The position numbers were made by a program, and so were the translations under genes. A stretch of 64,000 nucleotides of DNA from positions 1,798,001 through 1,862,000 of the forward strand of contig NZ_CP106879.1 of assembly GCF_025677645.1 (NCBI RefSeq), read 5' to 3'. The notes below the pieces were generated by a model. It was not told where the DNA came from and searched no databases. It was given only the letters and a program-made list of their open reading frames with translations. Of the stretch, positions 24,206-32,101 are shown piece by piece. Numbering within the stretch: the first letter of the stretch is position 1; each line of letters starts with the position of its first letter. This DNA comes from Curtobacterium poinsettiae (GTDB lineage: Bacteria; Actinomycetota; Actinomycetes; Actinomycetales; Microbacteriaceae).

Positions 24206-24491
24206 CGGGCGCGGTGTGCGGTCGTCGGCGACGGAGCAGGAACGTGAGACCGACGACGACGACCGGCACCAGCGCGAGCGCGGCGAGCCAGACGAGGACG
24301 TCCCACTCGGGCGAGAGCGGCACGCCGAGCGCACTCGACGAGGTCCGCCAGACCTGGTCGCCGGGGCCCTCGTGCTCGTCCATCCCGGTGACCGGGAACA
24401 GCAGCGCCGTCACGACCGCCCAGCCAACCAGCACCACGACGGCGATCAGTGTCCACGGCTGCGGACTCACCGCAGGGCCTGTGCGCGTCAT
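24174..24491 (-). CDS. Two-helix membrane protein
   Basis: 105 residues. Helices WTLIAVVVLVGWAVVTALLF and VLVWLAALALVPVVVVGLTFLL flank an extracytoplasmic loop of about 35 residues, with a basic end RRRRPHT. Its last 32 bases overlap the converging NmrA-like gene. Family not recognised. Confidence 0.65.
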   Translation of the reverse strand: MTRTGPAVSPQPWTLIAVVVLVGWAVVTALLFPVTGMDEHEGPGDQVWRTSSSALGVPLSPEWDVLVWLAALALVPVVVVGLTFLLRRRRPHTAPVSPSPGGPAR

Positions 24492-24632
24492 CGGACGACC
24501 ACCGCGACCGTGGCCCACCCCACCACTCGTTCCACCGTGTGCTCCGTCCTGTCCACCATTGGTGGCTCAACCATGCCGCATGACGGGTCGGACCGGTGTC
24601 TCGATCATGCAACGACTTGGTCGTGCCGATAG

Positions 24633-24679
24633 GCGGACGGGAGGCCCGGTGCCAGTTGGCACCGGGCCTCCCGTCCGTC
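24633..24679. repeat. Palindromic intergenic repeat, copy 7
   Basis: GCGGACGGGAGGCCCGGTGCCA and its complement, with one central change (AGTTGG). It lies about 60 bases past the stop of the SnoaL-like gene (minus strand). Confidence 0.92.
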
Positions 24680-24737
24680 AGCCGGTCGCGGTGACCGCAT
24701 CGGTCACGCCCGACAATCGCCGCAGGTGTGAGGGTGG

Positions 24738-25094
24738 TCAGGCGGTCAGCAGCGTGTAGACCTTCGCGATGACGTCGCCCTCGATGAAGCAGATGTCCAT
24801 GCCGGACACGACGGGCGGCTGCCCCTCGGGGCCGAAGTGCCAGGCGAGGTACCCCATCCCGTGGTTCTCGTAGACCGGGCCGGCCGGCGAGAACACGAAG
24901 CCGGGGGCCTCGTCGAGCAGGCGCTGCGCCTTGGCGTGCAGGGCCTCGCGCCCGGTGACGACCTCGTCAGGGTCCAGGAACACGACGTCCGGGGCGTACG
25001 TGCGCTCGATCGCGGCCCGGCGGCGCTCTGGGTCCCGTTCCCCGAACACCTCGAACAGGTTGGCGTGCATGAGCGATTCGAGCGGCTGTGACAT
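24738..25094 (-). CDS. SnoaL-like (NTF2-fold) protein
   Basis: 118 residues. LESLMHANLFEVFGERDPERRRAAIERTYAPDVVFLDPDEVVTGREAL is the standard NTF2-like opening: helix, then a strand with V-x-F-x-D-P, then G-R-E-A-L. Such small proteins are polyketide cyclases, isomerases or ligand-binding proteins. The short gap to the GH81 stop is on the same strand, but no functional link is evident. Confidence 0.85.
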   Translation of the reverse strand: MSQPLESLMHANLFEVFGERDPERRRAAIERTYAPDVVFLDPDEVVTGREALHAKAQRLLDEAPGFVFSPAGPVYENHGMGYLAWHFGPEGQPPVVSGMDICFIEGDVIAKVYTLLTA

Positions 25095-25152
25095 GGTCTC
25101 TCCGTCGGTTGTCGGCTGTTCGGTCGAGTGTGCGGGAAACAGGGCGTCAGCG

Positions 25153-28100
25153 CTACCGGATCTCGAGGTCGTACAGCGAGTAGCCGTACGGGGTCGCGCG
25201 TTCGACACCGTGCACGCGGACGTACCGCCACGAGCCGTCCAGCGAGTGCCGGTCGGTCGCGCCGTCACCGTCCGTCTCGATGGCGAGCGTCGTCCACCCG
25301 TCGTCGCCCGCGTTCCGCGCCTCGATCCGGTAGGCGCGCCCGAACGCGTCCTCCCACCGGAGCACCGCGCCGTGCAGGCGGTGCGATGCGCCGAGGTCGA
25401 CGGCGAGCCACTGGTCGTCGGTGTGCCCGCTCGCCCAGCGCGAGCCCGGGTCGCCGTCCACGGCGTTCCGTGCGGGGACGCCGTCGCCCTCGTCGGCCGA
25501 CGACGACACGGTCGCCCGTCGTGCCAGGTCCGGCGTCGGGTCGCCCTGCGTCGAGGTGACGCGGAGGTCCCAGAGGGAGACGCCGAACTCGGTGTGCCGA
25601 CGGTCCGCGACGACCCGGACCCAGCGGCCGGTGACGTCGTCGCCCGCCATCCGGTGGGTCACCTCGCCGCCGGTCCCGTGCGCTTCTTCCGCGACGGTCC
25701 GCCAGGGGGCGTCTGCGTCGTCGCGCACCTGGACGCGGTAGGCCTCGGCCCACGCGGCCTCCCAGTCGAGCTGCACCTGGTCGATCGGCACGACCTGCCC
25801 GAGGTCGACCGCCAACCACTCACCGTCGCGCGCTCCGCTCGCCCACCGGGTCCGGGCGTCGCCGTCGACCGCGTTGCCGCCCGACAGGTCGCTGCGCTCG
25901 TCCGACGAAGTGGTGACGGGCTTGCCGGCGGCCACGTCACGAGAGCGGGCGGGTGCGGTTCCGTCGTCGTCACCGTCGGTCGCCCCGTCGAGGGTCCTGA
26001 CTGTGGCCGTCCCGGACGCTTCCGGCACCGTGGCCGTGACCGTCGCGGTCACACCGCCCTCGGCCGCTGCGGTGACGACGCCGTCCCGGTCGACACCGCC
26101 GCCACCGTCGACGGTCCACTCCGGGCGGTCAGCGGCGAGCCGGCCGCCGAACCCGTCGTGGTCGAACCCGTAGGCCGCCATCCGGAGCGTGTCACCGGCG
26201 CGGACCGTCGCGGCGCGCGGTGCGACGAGCACGTCCTCGACGTCGACGGTCGAGGCGGCCGGGGTGCCGGACACGTGCACCTCCCAGATGGAGTAGCCGT
26301 ACCCCGTCAGCCGGTCGGTCAGGTGCAGGCGCACGAACCGGGCGGTCTCGCCGACGGCCACCGTGTCCGCGTCGGCGGTGGTCTTGTCGACGGTCCGCAC
26401 GTCGCGCCAGGGACCGTCGGCGGTGTCCCGGACCTGCAGCACGTACCGGGCAGCGGCCGCGTTCTCCCAGTCCACCCGCACCGTGTCGACATCGGTCAGT
26501 CGCCCGAGGTCGATCGTGTAGTCGACCTCGTCCACGCCGTGCGCGCTCTCCCACCGGGTGCTGCGGTCCCCGTCGACGGCCTTCCCGGCGACGTTGCCGC
26601 CGTCCGAGGAGCTCGCGTCGACGTCGGCACCCAGTGCGGCGTCGGGGATCGAGGTCACCGAGGCGACGACCGCCGAGCCCTCGACACCGCCGCCGGTCGC
26701 GACGACGTACCCGGAGCCTTCGGCGGTGGTCGTCACGGTGCCGTCGGTCCCGGCGCTCCCGGCGCCGGTGTACGACCAGGTGACGTCCGCGGGCAGGGCC
26801 GCCGGGTCGCCGTACTGGTCGTGGCCGGCGGCACGGAACCGCTGTGGCGTCCCGACGACGAGCCGGTCGAAGCCGGGCGTGACGTCGAACCCGGTGAGGA
26901 CCGGTGCCGGTGCGACGCGGAAGGCGTACGACCCGTGCACGCCGCCGACCGTGGCGGTGACGGTCGCCCGCTCCGCGCGCTCCGATGCGCGGTGGACGCC
27001 GTCGGCACCGATCGTGCCGGTGTCGGTCGACCAGGTGACGTCGTCCAGGGCGACGGTGGCGCCGTACTGGTCGGAGCCGGTGGCGGTGAAGGTCGTGGTC
27101 GCGCCGGGGACGATCGTCTTCGGGGCGCCCTCGGCACTGACGACGACCTCGGTGAGCCGCGCGTCCAGGTGCGACGTGATCTGCGTCTGCGCCGGGACCG
27201 CGATCTGGCCGATCACCTCGGTGCCCTCGTAGACGTCGTAGGTGTGCTGGACGGTGTCGGGGTTGTCGAGCACGTAGCTGATCGTGCCGTCGGGTGCGCG
27301 GAACACCTGGCTGAGCGGGTCGGAGGTGTGCCGGTCGGTGACCTCGGTGCCGACGGTCCGGTTCGACATCGCCTGGTGGTACACGAGGCCGGCCATCGAC
27401 TGTCCGGTCACTGCCGGGTCGTCGGCGGCCCACAGCGCGGCGTGCACGTCGGCGTAGGTGTCCGGGTCGTACTGTCCGAGGAACCCGAGCACGACGTTGC
27501 CGAGGGCGTCGCCCATGCCGCTGAACACCCGCGCGGCGTGCTCGGTGTCCTCGCCCGGGGTGTGGTCGGTGAGGTCGACGCCGTACAGCTGGTCGATGGT
27601 CGCGGTGTCGGCGCGGAAGTCGTCCACCAGGAACGGCATCAGCGGTGACGGCGTCGGCCAGTCCCGGGGGTTCCGGTCGGCGGTGGGACCGTCGAGCTCG
27701 GCGGGCACCAGCGCGGCCGGCAGGGTGTCCGGGGTCCAGTACCGGTCCGGGAACACCACCCGTCCGCTGTCGTCCACGCTCACCAGCAGGGTGTCGGTGG
27801 CCGGGTCGTACAGGGGATTCGCCGCGGTGCGTCTGGTGACGTAGCCGGGGTGGTTCGCCTCGACGGCGCGGATCGCGTCCTGCAACTCGCCGATCGCGGC
27901 CGGGCGGTCGCGGGTGATCTCGACGTCGCCGTAGCTGCCCACGCCCCACCACTTCTTCGTGAGCATCTGGATGCGTGCCGCGTTGCCGTCGGTGACGCCG
28001 GCCTGCCCGATGGACCCCGGGCGGGCGGCCATCATCTCGCGCATCAGGGCCTTCGAGAAGCCCGGATCCCAGCCGAAGTAGTCGAACCACGGGGCGATGG

Positions 28101-30621
28101 GCATCCACTGGATGCCGGAGATCCAGGCGGGGTCGCCGGAGAAGTACGTGGCGTGTGCCTGCCCGGAGTCGAACAGGATCCCCGCCTGCGCGTGCTCGTA
28201 CTCGTCCGGGAACGCGCCGTTTCCGTCGTACGACGCCGAGGCGGGGTTGCCGCGCACGTTCTGCCAGTAGTCGCGGACGGCGGCGCGCTCGGTGACGTAC
28301 TGCACTGCACCGGCAGCCTGCATCTCCTCGTCGCCCAGGACCGAGCCGAGCAGGAAGAGCCCCGCCTCGGACTGGATCGCCTCGGACGAGGACTCCTGGT
28401 TGTTGCCGCCGGGAGACGACACCCCACCGGCGTTCGAGCGACCCTCCCAGACGCCGAACGTGCGCATGTGCGGGAACCGGGCGTCGTCGCGGTCCCAGTT
28501 CGCGTACTGCTTCGCGACGAGCGTCGCCATGCCCTGGTACTCCGCGGCCCACTCGTGGTCGACCCGGCCGAGCATGGCTGTCGCGACGGCGAAGTACCCG
28601 TAGTGGAAGTGGTTGTCGTTGAACTGGGCCGACCCGTACGAGTCGGCGAACCCGATCAGGGCCTTCCACGTCGGGTACATCGCGAAGAAGTGCTCCGCCT
28701 CGCCGTCCGTGTAGGTGTACCAGTCGGTCAGGGCACGCTCGAGGGTGGCTTGCAGCGTCCGAGCGTCCTCGGTCGCACCGATCTGCCGCGCGATCGTCAT
28801 GTACTCGGCGAGCTGCAGGACGTCCTTGCCGCCCCAGTAGGTGTCTCCGCCGTACGTCGTCTTCGCGGCGTACTCGTGCAGGTACTCGCGCATGACCTCC
28901 TCGGAGTACGGGTCGTCGCCGACCGCCTCGGGTGTGGCGCCGATCGGGGTCATGCCCGTGAACGCGTAGTCCAGCGTCCAGCCGCCGTGGCCGACGGTGG
29001 TCCGCATGGTGCCGCGCGGGGTCTCGTAGGTGGCGCCGGTGAAGCGCAGGTTCGTGGGGGCGTCGGCGTACTGGTGCTGCAGCCAGCCCTGCACGGTGTC
29101 GTGGTCGTCGCCCTGCAGCGCGTCGGTGCGGATCGCCCACTGCTGGCGGACGTTCGCCGCCGCCGGGTCGTACGAGTACGTCATCGTCGTGTCACGGGGG
29201 ACCGCGAAGGCGGTGCGGTGCAGGTCGTCGAGGGACAGGCCCTGCTCGGGTACCGCGCTGAGCACCAGGTAGGGCGTGCCGGACGATGCCTCCAGCGCGT
29301 CCCCGACACGGGTGAAGGTCGTCCCGTCGGGGGCGTGCACGCCGAAGACGTGGCCGTCCTGGCGGATCTCGAACCGGTCCGTCGTCACCGGCAGGTCGAG
29401 CGGTTCGCCGTCCCCGTCGGTGATCTCGGCACCGTCCTGCAGGGTGAGGCGCGGGCTGATGCCGTGGAACTCGAACCACTCGTACGGCGAACCCTGCACG
29501 CTCGTGACGTCCATGTACTGCCCGCCCGGGCCGTCCTGCGGCATCCGCCAGCTGACGTTCCAGTCACCCCAGCGGAGCGCGTCGGCCTGCTTCGCCCGGA
29601 ACGTGGTCGCGAAGCGGTCGGCGAGACCGTCCGGGGTGTCGGTGAGCAGGACCTGGTCGACCAGCACGTGTGCCCACCCGGCCCGCAGATCGTCGACGAT
29701 CCGCAGCTGCGCGGACTGCCCCCGGTGGGCGGAGACGTCCCAACTCTCCCAGCGCAGCTGCTCGCTGTCCGTCCCGGTGCTGCTCGCCACGACGTCCCCG
29801 TCGACCAGGAGCTGCACGGCTTCGTGGTCGGGGTGCCGGCCACCGCCGACCAGGAACGCCAGGGTCGAACGGTCGATGGTGAAGGTCGGCGAGGTGAGCG
29901 TCCCCGTCGCGCCGTCGCCTTCCTCGTCGGCGAACGAGTTCAGGAAGCGTCCGCCGAGCCACCCGGAGACCGCGCTCTGCCCGCTGGCCGTCCCGCTGGC
30001 GGTGGCGGTGAAGGCGTCGCCGGTCGCGGTCCAGCCGCCGGGCAGGCCGTCCTCGAAGTCGGCGAGGGTGCGGTCGCTCGCGTCCGGGCTCGGTTCGACG
30101 GTCCCGCCGACCGTCACCGGGGCTTCCAGACGCATCGCCGTGCCGTCGCTGTTCCACCGCGTCGGGATCGTGAGCTTCGTGCCCGCAGCACTGTTCGACG
30201 AGACGAACGGGTACGCCCACATGTCGCCGGAGTACTTGCTGACCAGCAGGTCCGTCCACCACTGGTTCGTCGGCACCGGCTCGCCGGCCTTCGACGGGTC
30301 GACGTACAGCTCCTGGTCCAGCGTCTTCCGCACGTCGGCGATGTCCGTGATCTCGTCCGGCGGGGCCGGCGCGTAGGAACCGGAACCCACCTGCACGCCG
30401 TCGGCGGCGGGACCGACGCTGGACGGGCCTCCAGGCTGGCCCTCCTGTGCGGCCACCGCAGCGGTCGGATCGGCCGGTGAGCGCGGAGTGTCCGAGGTCG
30501 CGGCGTTCGCCGGGGTGACGGCGAACGCCAGCAGCGTGGCGGCGGCCAGTGCGCCGGCGGTGGCGCTGACGGCCGCTCGGCGGAACGACCTGGGACGGAC
30601 GGCGGGACGCGGTGAGGTCAC
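25153..30621 (-). CDS. Secreted GH81 endo-beta-1,3-glucanase with Ig-like and discoidin domains
   Basis: 1,822 residues from GTG 30621 with AGGAG upstream. Signal peptide (AVSATAGALAAATLLAFAVTPANAA). GH81 begins about residue 95 with PTNQWWTDLLVSKYSGDMWAYPFV. Residues about 184-327 are an inserted beta-sandwich (DFEDGLPGGW... ending VLVDQVLLTDTPDG), after which GH81 resumes at WGDWNVSWRM. The catalytic domain includes FNDNHFHYGYF (about 664) and NNQESSSEA with E743/E747, the proposed catalytic region. Two bacterial-Ig-like domains (about 1164-1320), a discoidin-like domain (1327-1450), another Ig-like one (1467-1540) and two discoidin-like domains (1557-1690, 1697-1821) follow. It probably degrades fungal or plant beta-1,3-glucan outside the cell. 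No LPxTG anchor is seen. Confidence 0.93.
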   Translation of the reverse strand: MTSPRPAVRPRSFRRAAVSATAGALAAATLLAFAVTPANAATSDTPRSPADPTAAVAAQEGQPGGPSSVGPAADGVQVGSGSYAPAPPDEITDIADVRKTLDQELYVDPSKAGEPVPTNQWWTDLLVSKYSGDMWAYPFVSSNSAAGTKLTIPTRWNSDGTAMRLEAPVTVGGTVEPSPDASDRTLADFEDGLPGGWTATGDAFTATASGTASGQSAVSGWLGGRFLNSFADEEGDGATGTLTSPTFTIDRSTLAFLVGGGRHPDHEAVQLLVDGDVVASSTGTDSEQLRWESWDVSAHRGQSAQLRIVDDLRAGWAHVLVDQVLLTDTPDGLADRFATTFRAKQADALRWGDWNVSWRMPQDGPGGQYMDVTSVQGSPYEWFEFHGISPRLTLQDGAEITDGDGEPLDLPVTTDRFEIRQDGHVFGVHAPDGTTFTRVGDALEASSGTPYLVLSAVPEQGLSLDDLHRTAFAVPRDTTMTYSYDPAAANVRQQWAIRTDALQGDDHDTVQGWLQHQYADAPTNLRFTGATYETPRGTMRTTVGHGGWTLDYAFTGMTPIGATPEAVGDDPYSEEVMREYLHEYAAKTTYGGDTYWGGKDVLQLAEYMTIARQIGATEDARTLQATLERALTDWYTYTDGEAEHFFAMYPTWKALIGFADSYGSAQFNDNHFHYGYFAVATAMLGRVDHEWAAEYQGMATLVAKQYANWDRDDARFPHMRTFGVWEGRSNAGGVSSPGGNNQESSSEAIQSEAGLFLLGSVLGDEEMQAAGAVQYVTERAAVRDYWQNVRGNPASASYDGNGAFPDEYEHAQAGILFDSGQAHATYFSGDPAWISGIQWMPIAPWFDYFGWDPGFSKALMREMMAARPGSIGQAGVTDGNAARIQMLTKKWWGVGSYGDVEITRDRPAAIGELQDAIRAVEANHPGYVTRRTAANPLYDPATDTLLVSVDDSGRVVFPDRYWTPDTLPAALVPAELDGPTADRNPRDWPTPSPLMPFLVDDFRADTATIDQLYGVDLTDHTPGEDTEHAARVFSGMGDALGNVVLGFLGQYDPDTYADVHAALWAADDPAVTGQSMAGLVYHQAMSNRTVGTEVTDRHTSDPLSQVFRAPDGTISYVLDNPDTVQHTYDVYEGTEVIGQIAVPAQTQITSHLDARLTEVVVSAEGAPKTIVPGATTTFTATGSDQYGATVALDDVTWSTDTGTIGADGVHRASERAERATVTATVGGVHGSYAFRVAPAPVLTGFDVTPGFDRLVVGTPQRFRAAGHDQYGDPAALPADVTWSYTGAGSAGTDGTVTTTAEGSGYVVATGGGVEGSAVVASVTSIPDAALGADVDASSSDGGNVAGKAVDGDRSTRWESAHGVDEVDYTIDLGRLTDVDTVRVDWENAAAARYVLQVRDTADGPWRDVRTVDKTTADADTVAVGETARFVRLHLTDRLTGYGYSIWEVHVSGTPAASTVDVEDVLVAPRAATVRAGDTLRMAAYGFDHDGFGGRLAADRPEWTVDGGGGVDRDGVVTAAAEGGVTATVTATVPEASGTATVRTLDGATDGDDDGTAPARSRDVAAGKPVTTSSDERSDLSGGNAVDGDARTRWASGARDGEWLAVDLGQVVPIDQVQLDWEAAWAEAYRVQVRDDADAPWRTVAEEAHGTGGEVTHRMAGDDVTGRWVRVVADRRHTEFGVSLWDLRVTSTQGDPTPDLARRATVSSSADEGDGVPARNAVDGDPGSRWASGHTDDQWLAVDLGASHRLHGAVLRWEDAFGRAYRIEARNAGDDGWTTLAIETDGDGATDRHSLDGSWRYVRVHGVERATPYGYSLYDLEIR

Positions 30622-30759
30622 CGGGACTCCTGTCGGAGGGGATCGGCCGGACACGACGTACACGGCCGGGACGGGCTGGGTCTGGTGGTGCGGGGCCTGC
30701 ACACGGACAGATCGGCAGGGCCGGTCCCGCCGTCAGTGGTCCGCGTTCCGGGGATGCCC

Positions 30760-30765
30760 TACCGT
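30760..30765 (+). promoter_or_regulatory. -10 box TACCGT, leaderless start
   Basis: TACCGT ends seven bases before the ATG at 30773; no ribosome site is present. Confidence 0.45.
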
Positions 30766-30772
30766 TGCCCCC

Positions 30773-31927
30773 ATGCCGACCATCGGACTGCGGCGGATGG
30801 TGCCGCGCGACCCCGACCAGCGACACCGGGCCGCGAGCCCCCTGGAGCTCCTGTTCGACCTGGTGTTCGTCGTCGCGGTGGGCTTCGCCGCGACGAACCT
30901 GCACGAGATCGAGCTCGAGGGACACGTCACCTCCGCCGTCCTGGCCTACGGGCTGGTGTTCTTCTCGATCTGGTGGGCGTGGATGAACTTCACCTGGTTC
31001 GCCACGTCGTTCGACACCGACGACTGGCTCTACCGGGTGATGACCTTCGTGCAGATGGCCGGGGTGCTCGTCCTCGCCGCCGGGGTGCACGCCGCCATGG
31101 TCGAGAACGACTTCACGATCGGCGTCATCGGCTACGTCGTCATGCGGCTGGCCCTGGTCGGGCAGTGGATCCGCGCCGCCGCGTCCTCCACCCGCTACCG
31201 CAGGACAGCCACCCTGCACGCCGTCGGCATCACGGTCGTGCAGGTGCTCTGGGTCGTCTCCCTGGCCCTGCCCGACGACGTCTGGTCGTACGCGGCACCG
31301 TTCCTCGTGCTCGCCGAGCTCTCCGTGCCGATCTGGGCGCAGACCTCGACGGGCACGGCCCCGTGGCACACCCGGCACCTGGCCGAGCGGTTCTCCCTGT
31401 TCACCCTCATCGTCCTGGGCGAGGGGCTGGTGGCCTCGGCCGGTGCGGTGATCGACGCCCTCGCGCACACCGAGCACCTCGGGGCCCTGCTGGCGCTCGC
31501 GGGGTGCGGGCTGGTGATCACCGTCGGCATGTGGTGGATCTACTTCTCCCGCGAGCAGCACGCGCACATCCGCTCGCTGCCCACCGCGCTCGTGTTCGGC
31601 TACGGCCACTACTTCGTCTTCGCCGCCGCCGGTGCCCTGCCCGCCGGCATCGAGGTCGCGGTCAGCGCCGACGCCGGACACGTCTCGCTGTCGTCCGCCT
31701 CGGTCGCGGCGAGCGTCGCGGTGCCGGTCGCCGTGTTCGTGCTGTCGATCTGGGCGCTCGCGATCCGGCCGTCGCTGTCGGCACGGGCCAACGCCGTCGT
31801 GGTGGTCCTGGTGCTCGTGGTCCTCGCGTCGATCGCGGTGCCGGCCGTGTCGCTGCCCACCACGGCGCTCGCCGTGGTGGCGGTCGTCGTGACCCTCGAG
31901 GTCGCGTCCGCACGCACCGACACCTGA
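30773..31927 (+). CDS. LtrA-family membrane protein
   Basis: 384 residues, about ten membrane helices. The N-terminal PLELLFDLVFVVAVGFAATNLHE motif (P-x-E-L-F-F-D-L-V-F-V) is diagnostic of the bacterial low-temperature-requirement A family, as are FFSIWWAWMNFTWFATSFDTDDW and LIVLGEGLVASAG. Biochemical function is unknown in the family; a Listeria mutant fails to grow in the cold. Leaderless start. Followed at once by a palindromic repeat. Confidence 0.93.
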   Translation: MPTIGLRRMVPRDPDQRHRAASPLELLFDLVFVVAVGFAATNLHEIELEGHVTSAVLAYGLVFFSIWWAWMNFTWFATSFDTDDWLYRVMTFVQMAGVLVLAAGVHAAMVENDFTIGVIGYVVMRLALVGQWIRAAASSTRYRRTATLHAVGITVVQVLWVVSLALPDDVWSYAAPFLVLAELSVPIWAQTSTGTAPWHTRHLAERFSLFTLIVLGEGLVASAGAVIDALAHTEHLGALLALAGCGLVITVGMWWIYFSREQHAHIRSLPTALVFGYGHYFVFAAAGALPAGIEVAVSADAGHVSLSSASVAASVAVPVAVFVLSIWALAIRPSLSARANAVVVVLVLVVLASIAVPAVSLPTTALAVVAVVVTLEVASARTDT

Positions 31928-31932
31928 CCGAC

Positions 31933-31980
31933 GACGGACGGGAGGCACGGTGCCAGCCTGCACCGTGCCTCCCGTCCGTC
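31933..31980. repeat. Palindromic intergenic repeat, copy 8
   Basis: GACGGACGGGAGGCACGG and its complement, with centre CCAGCCTGCA changed. It begins six bases after the ltrA stop, in the convergent gap with the BCCT gene. Confidence 0.92.
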
Positions 31981-32000
31981 AGGTGGTCGCGTCGACGGCC

Positions 32001-32065
32001 CGTGCGCGGTTGCGTCTCTGGTGCGAGGGCACGTTCGTCGCACCGAACACGGAACCTCGCACCAC
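32001..32065. repeat. Intergenic hairpin repeat, second family, copy B
   Basis: Diverged relative of the element at 15351-15411: CGTGCGCGGTTGC, TCTGGTGCGAGG, then CGTCGCACC and GGAACCTCGCACCA. It lies between the ltrA-side palindrome and the BCCT stop. Confidence 0.6.
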
Positions 32066-32101
32066 GCGGCGCGTGCGGCGCTTGGCGCGCCGCGCGCCAC
32101 G

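Noticed and set aside
24931..27648. A 905-codon plus-strand frame across the GH81 tail
   Set aside because: Val/Arg/Asp/Gly-rich antisense shadow; the minus strand encodes well-formed Ig-like and discoidin domains.
29564..31963. A 799-codon open frame on the minus strand opposite ltrA
   Set aside because: His/Arg/Gly/Asp-rich translation typical of the antisense frame of a high-GC gene; ltrA and GH81 explain the DNA.
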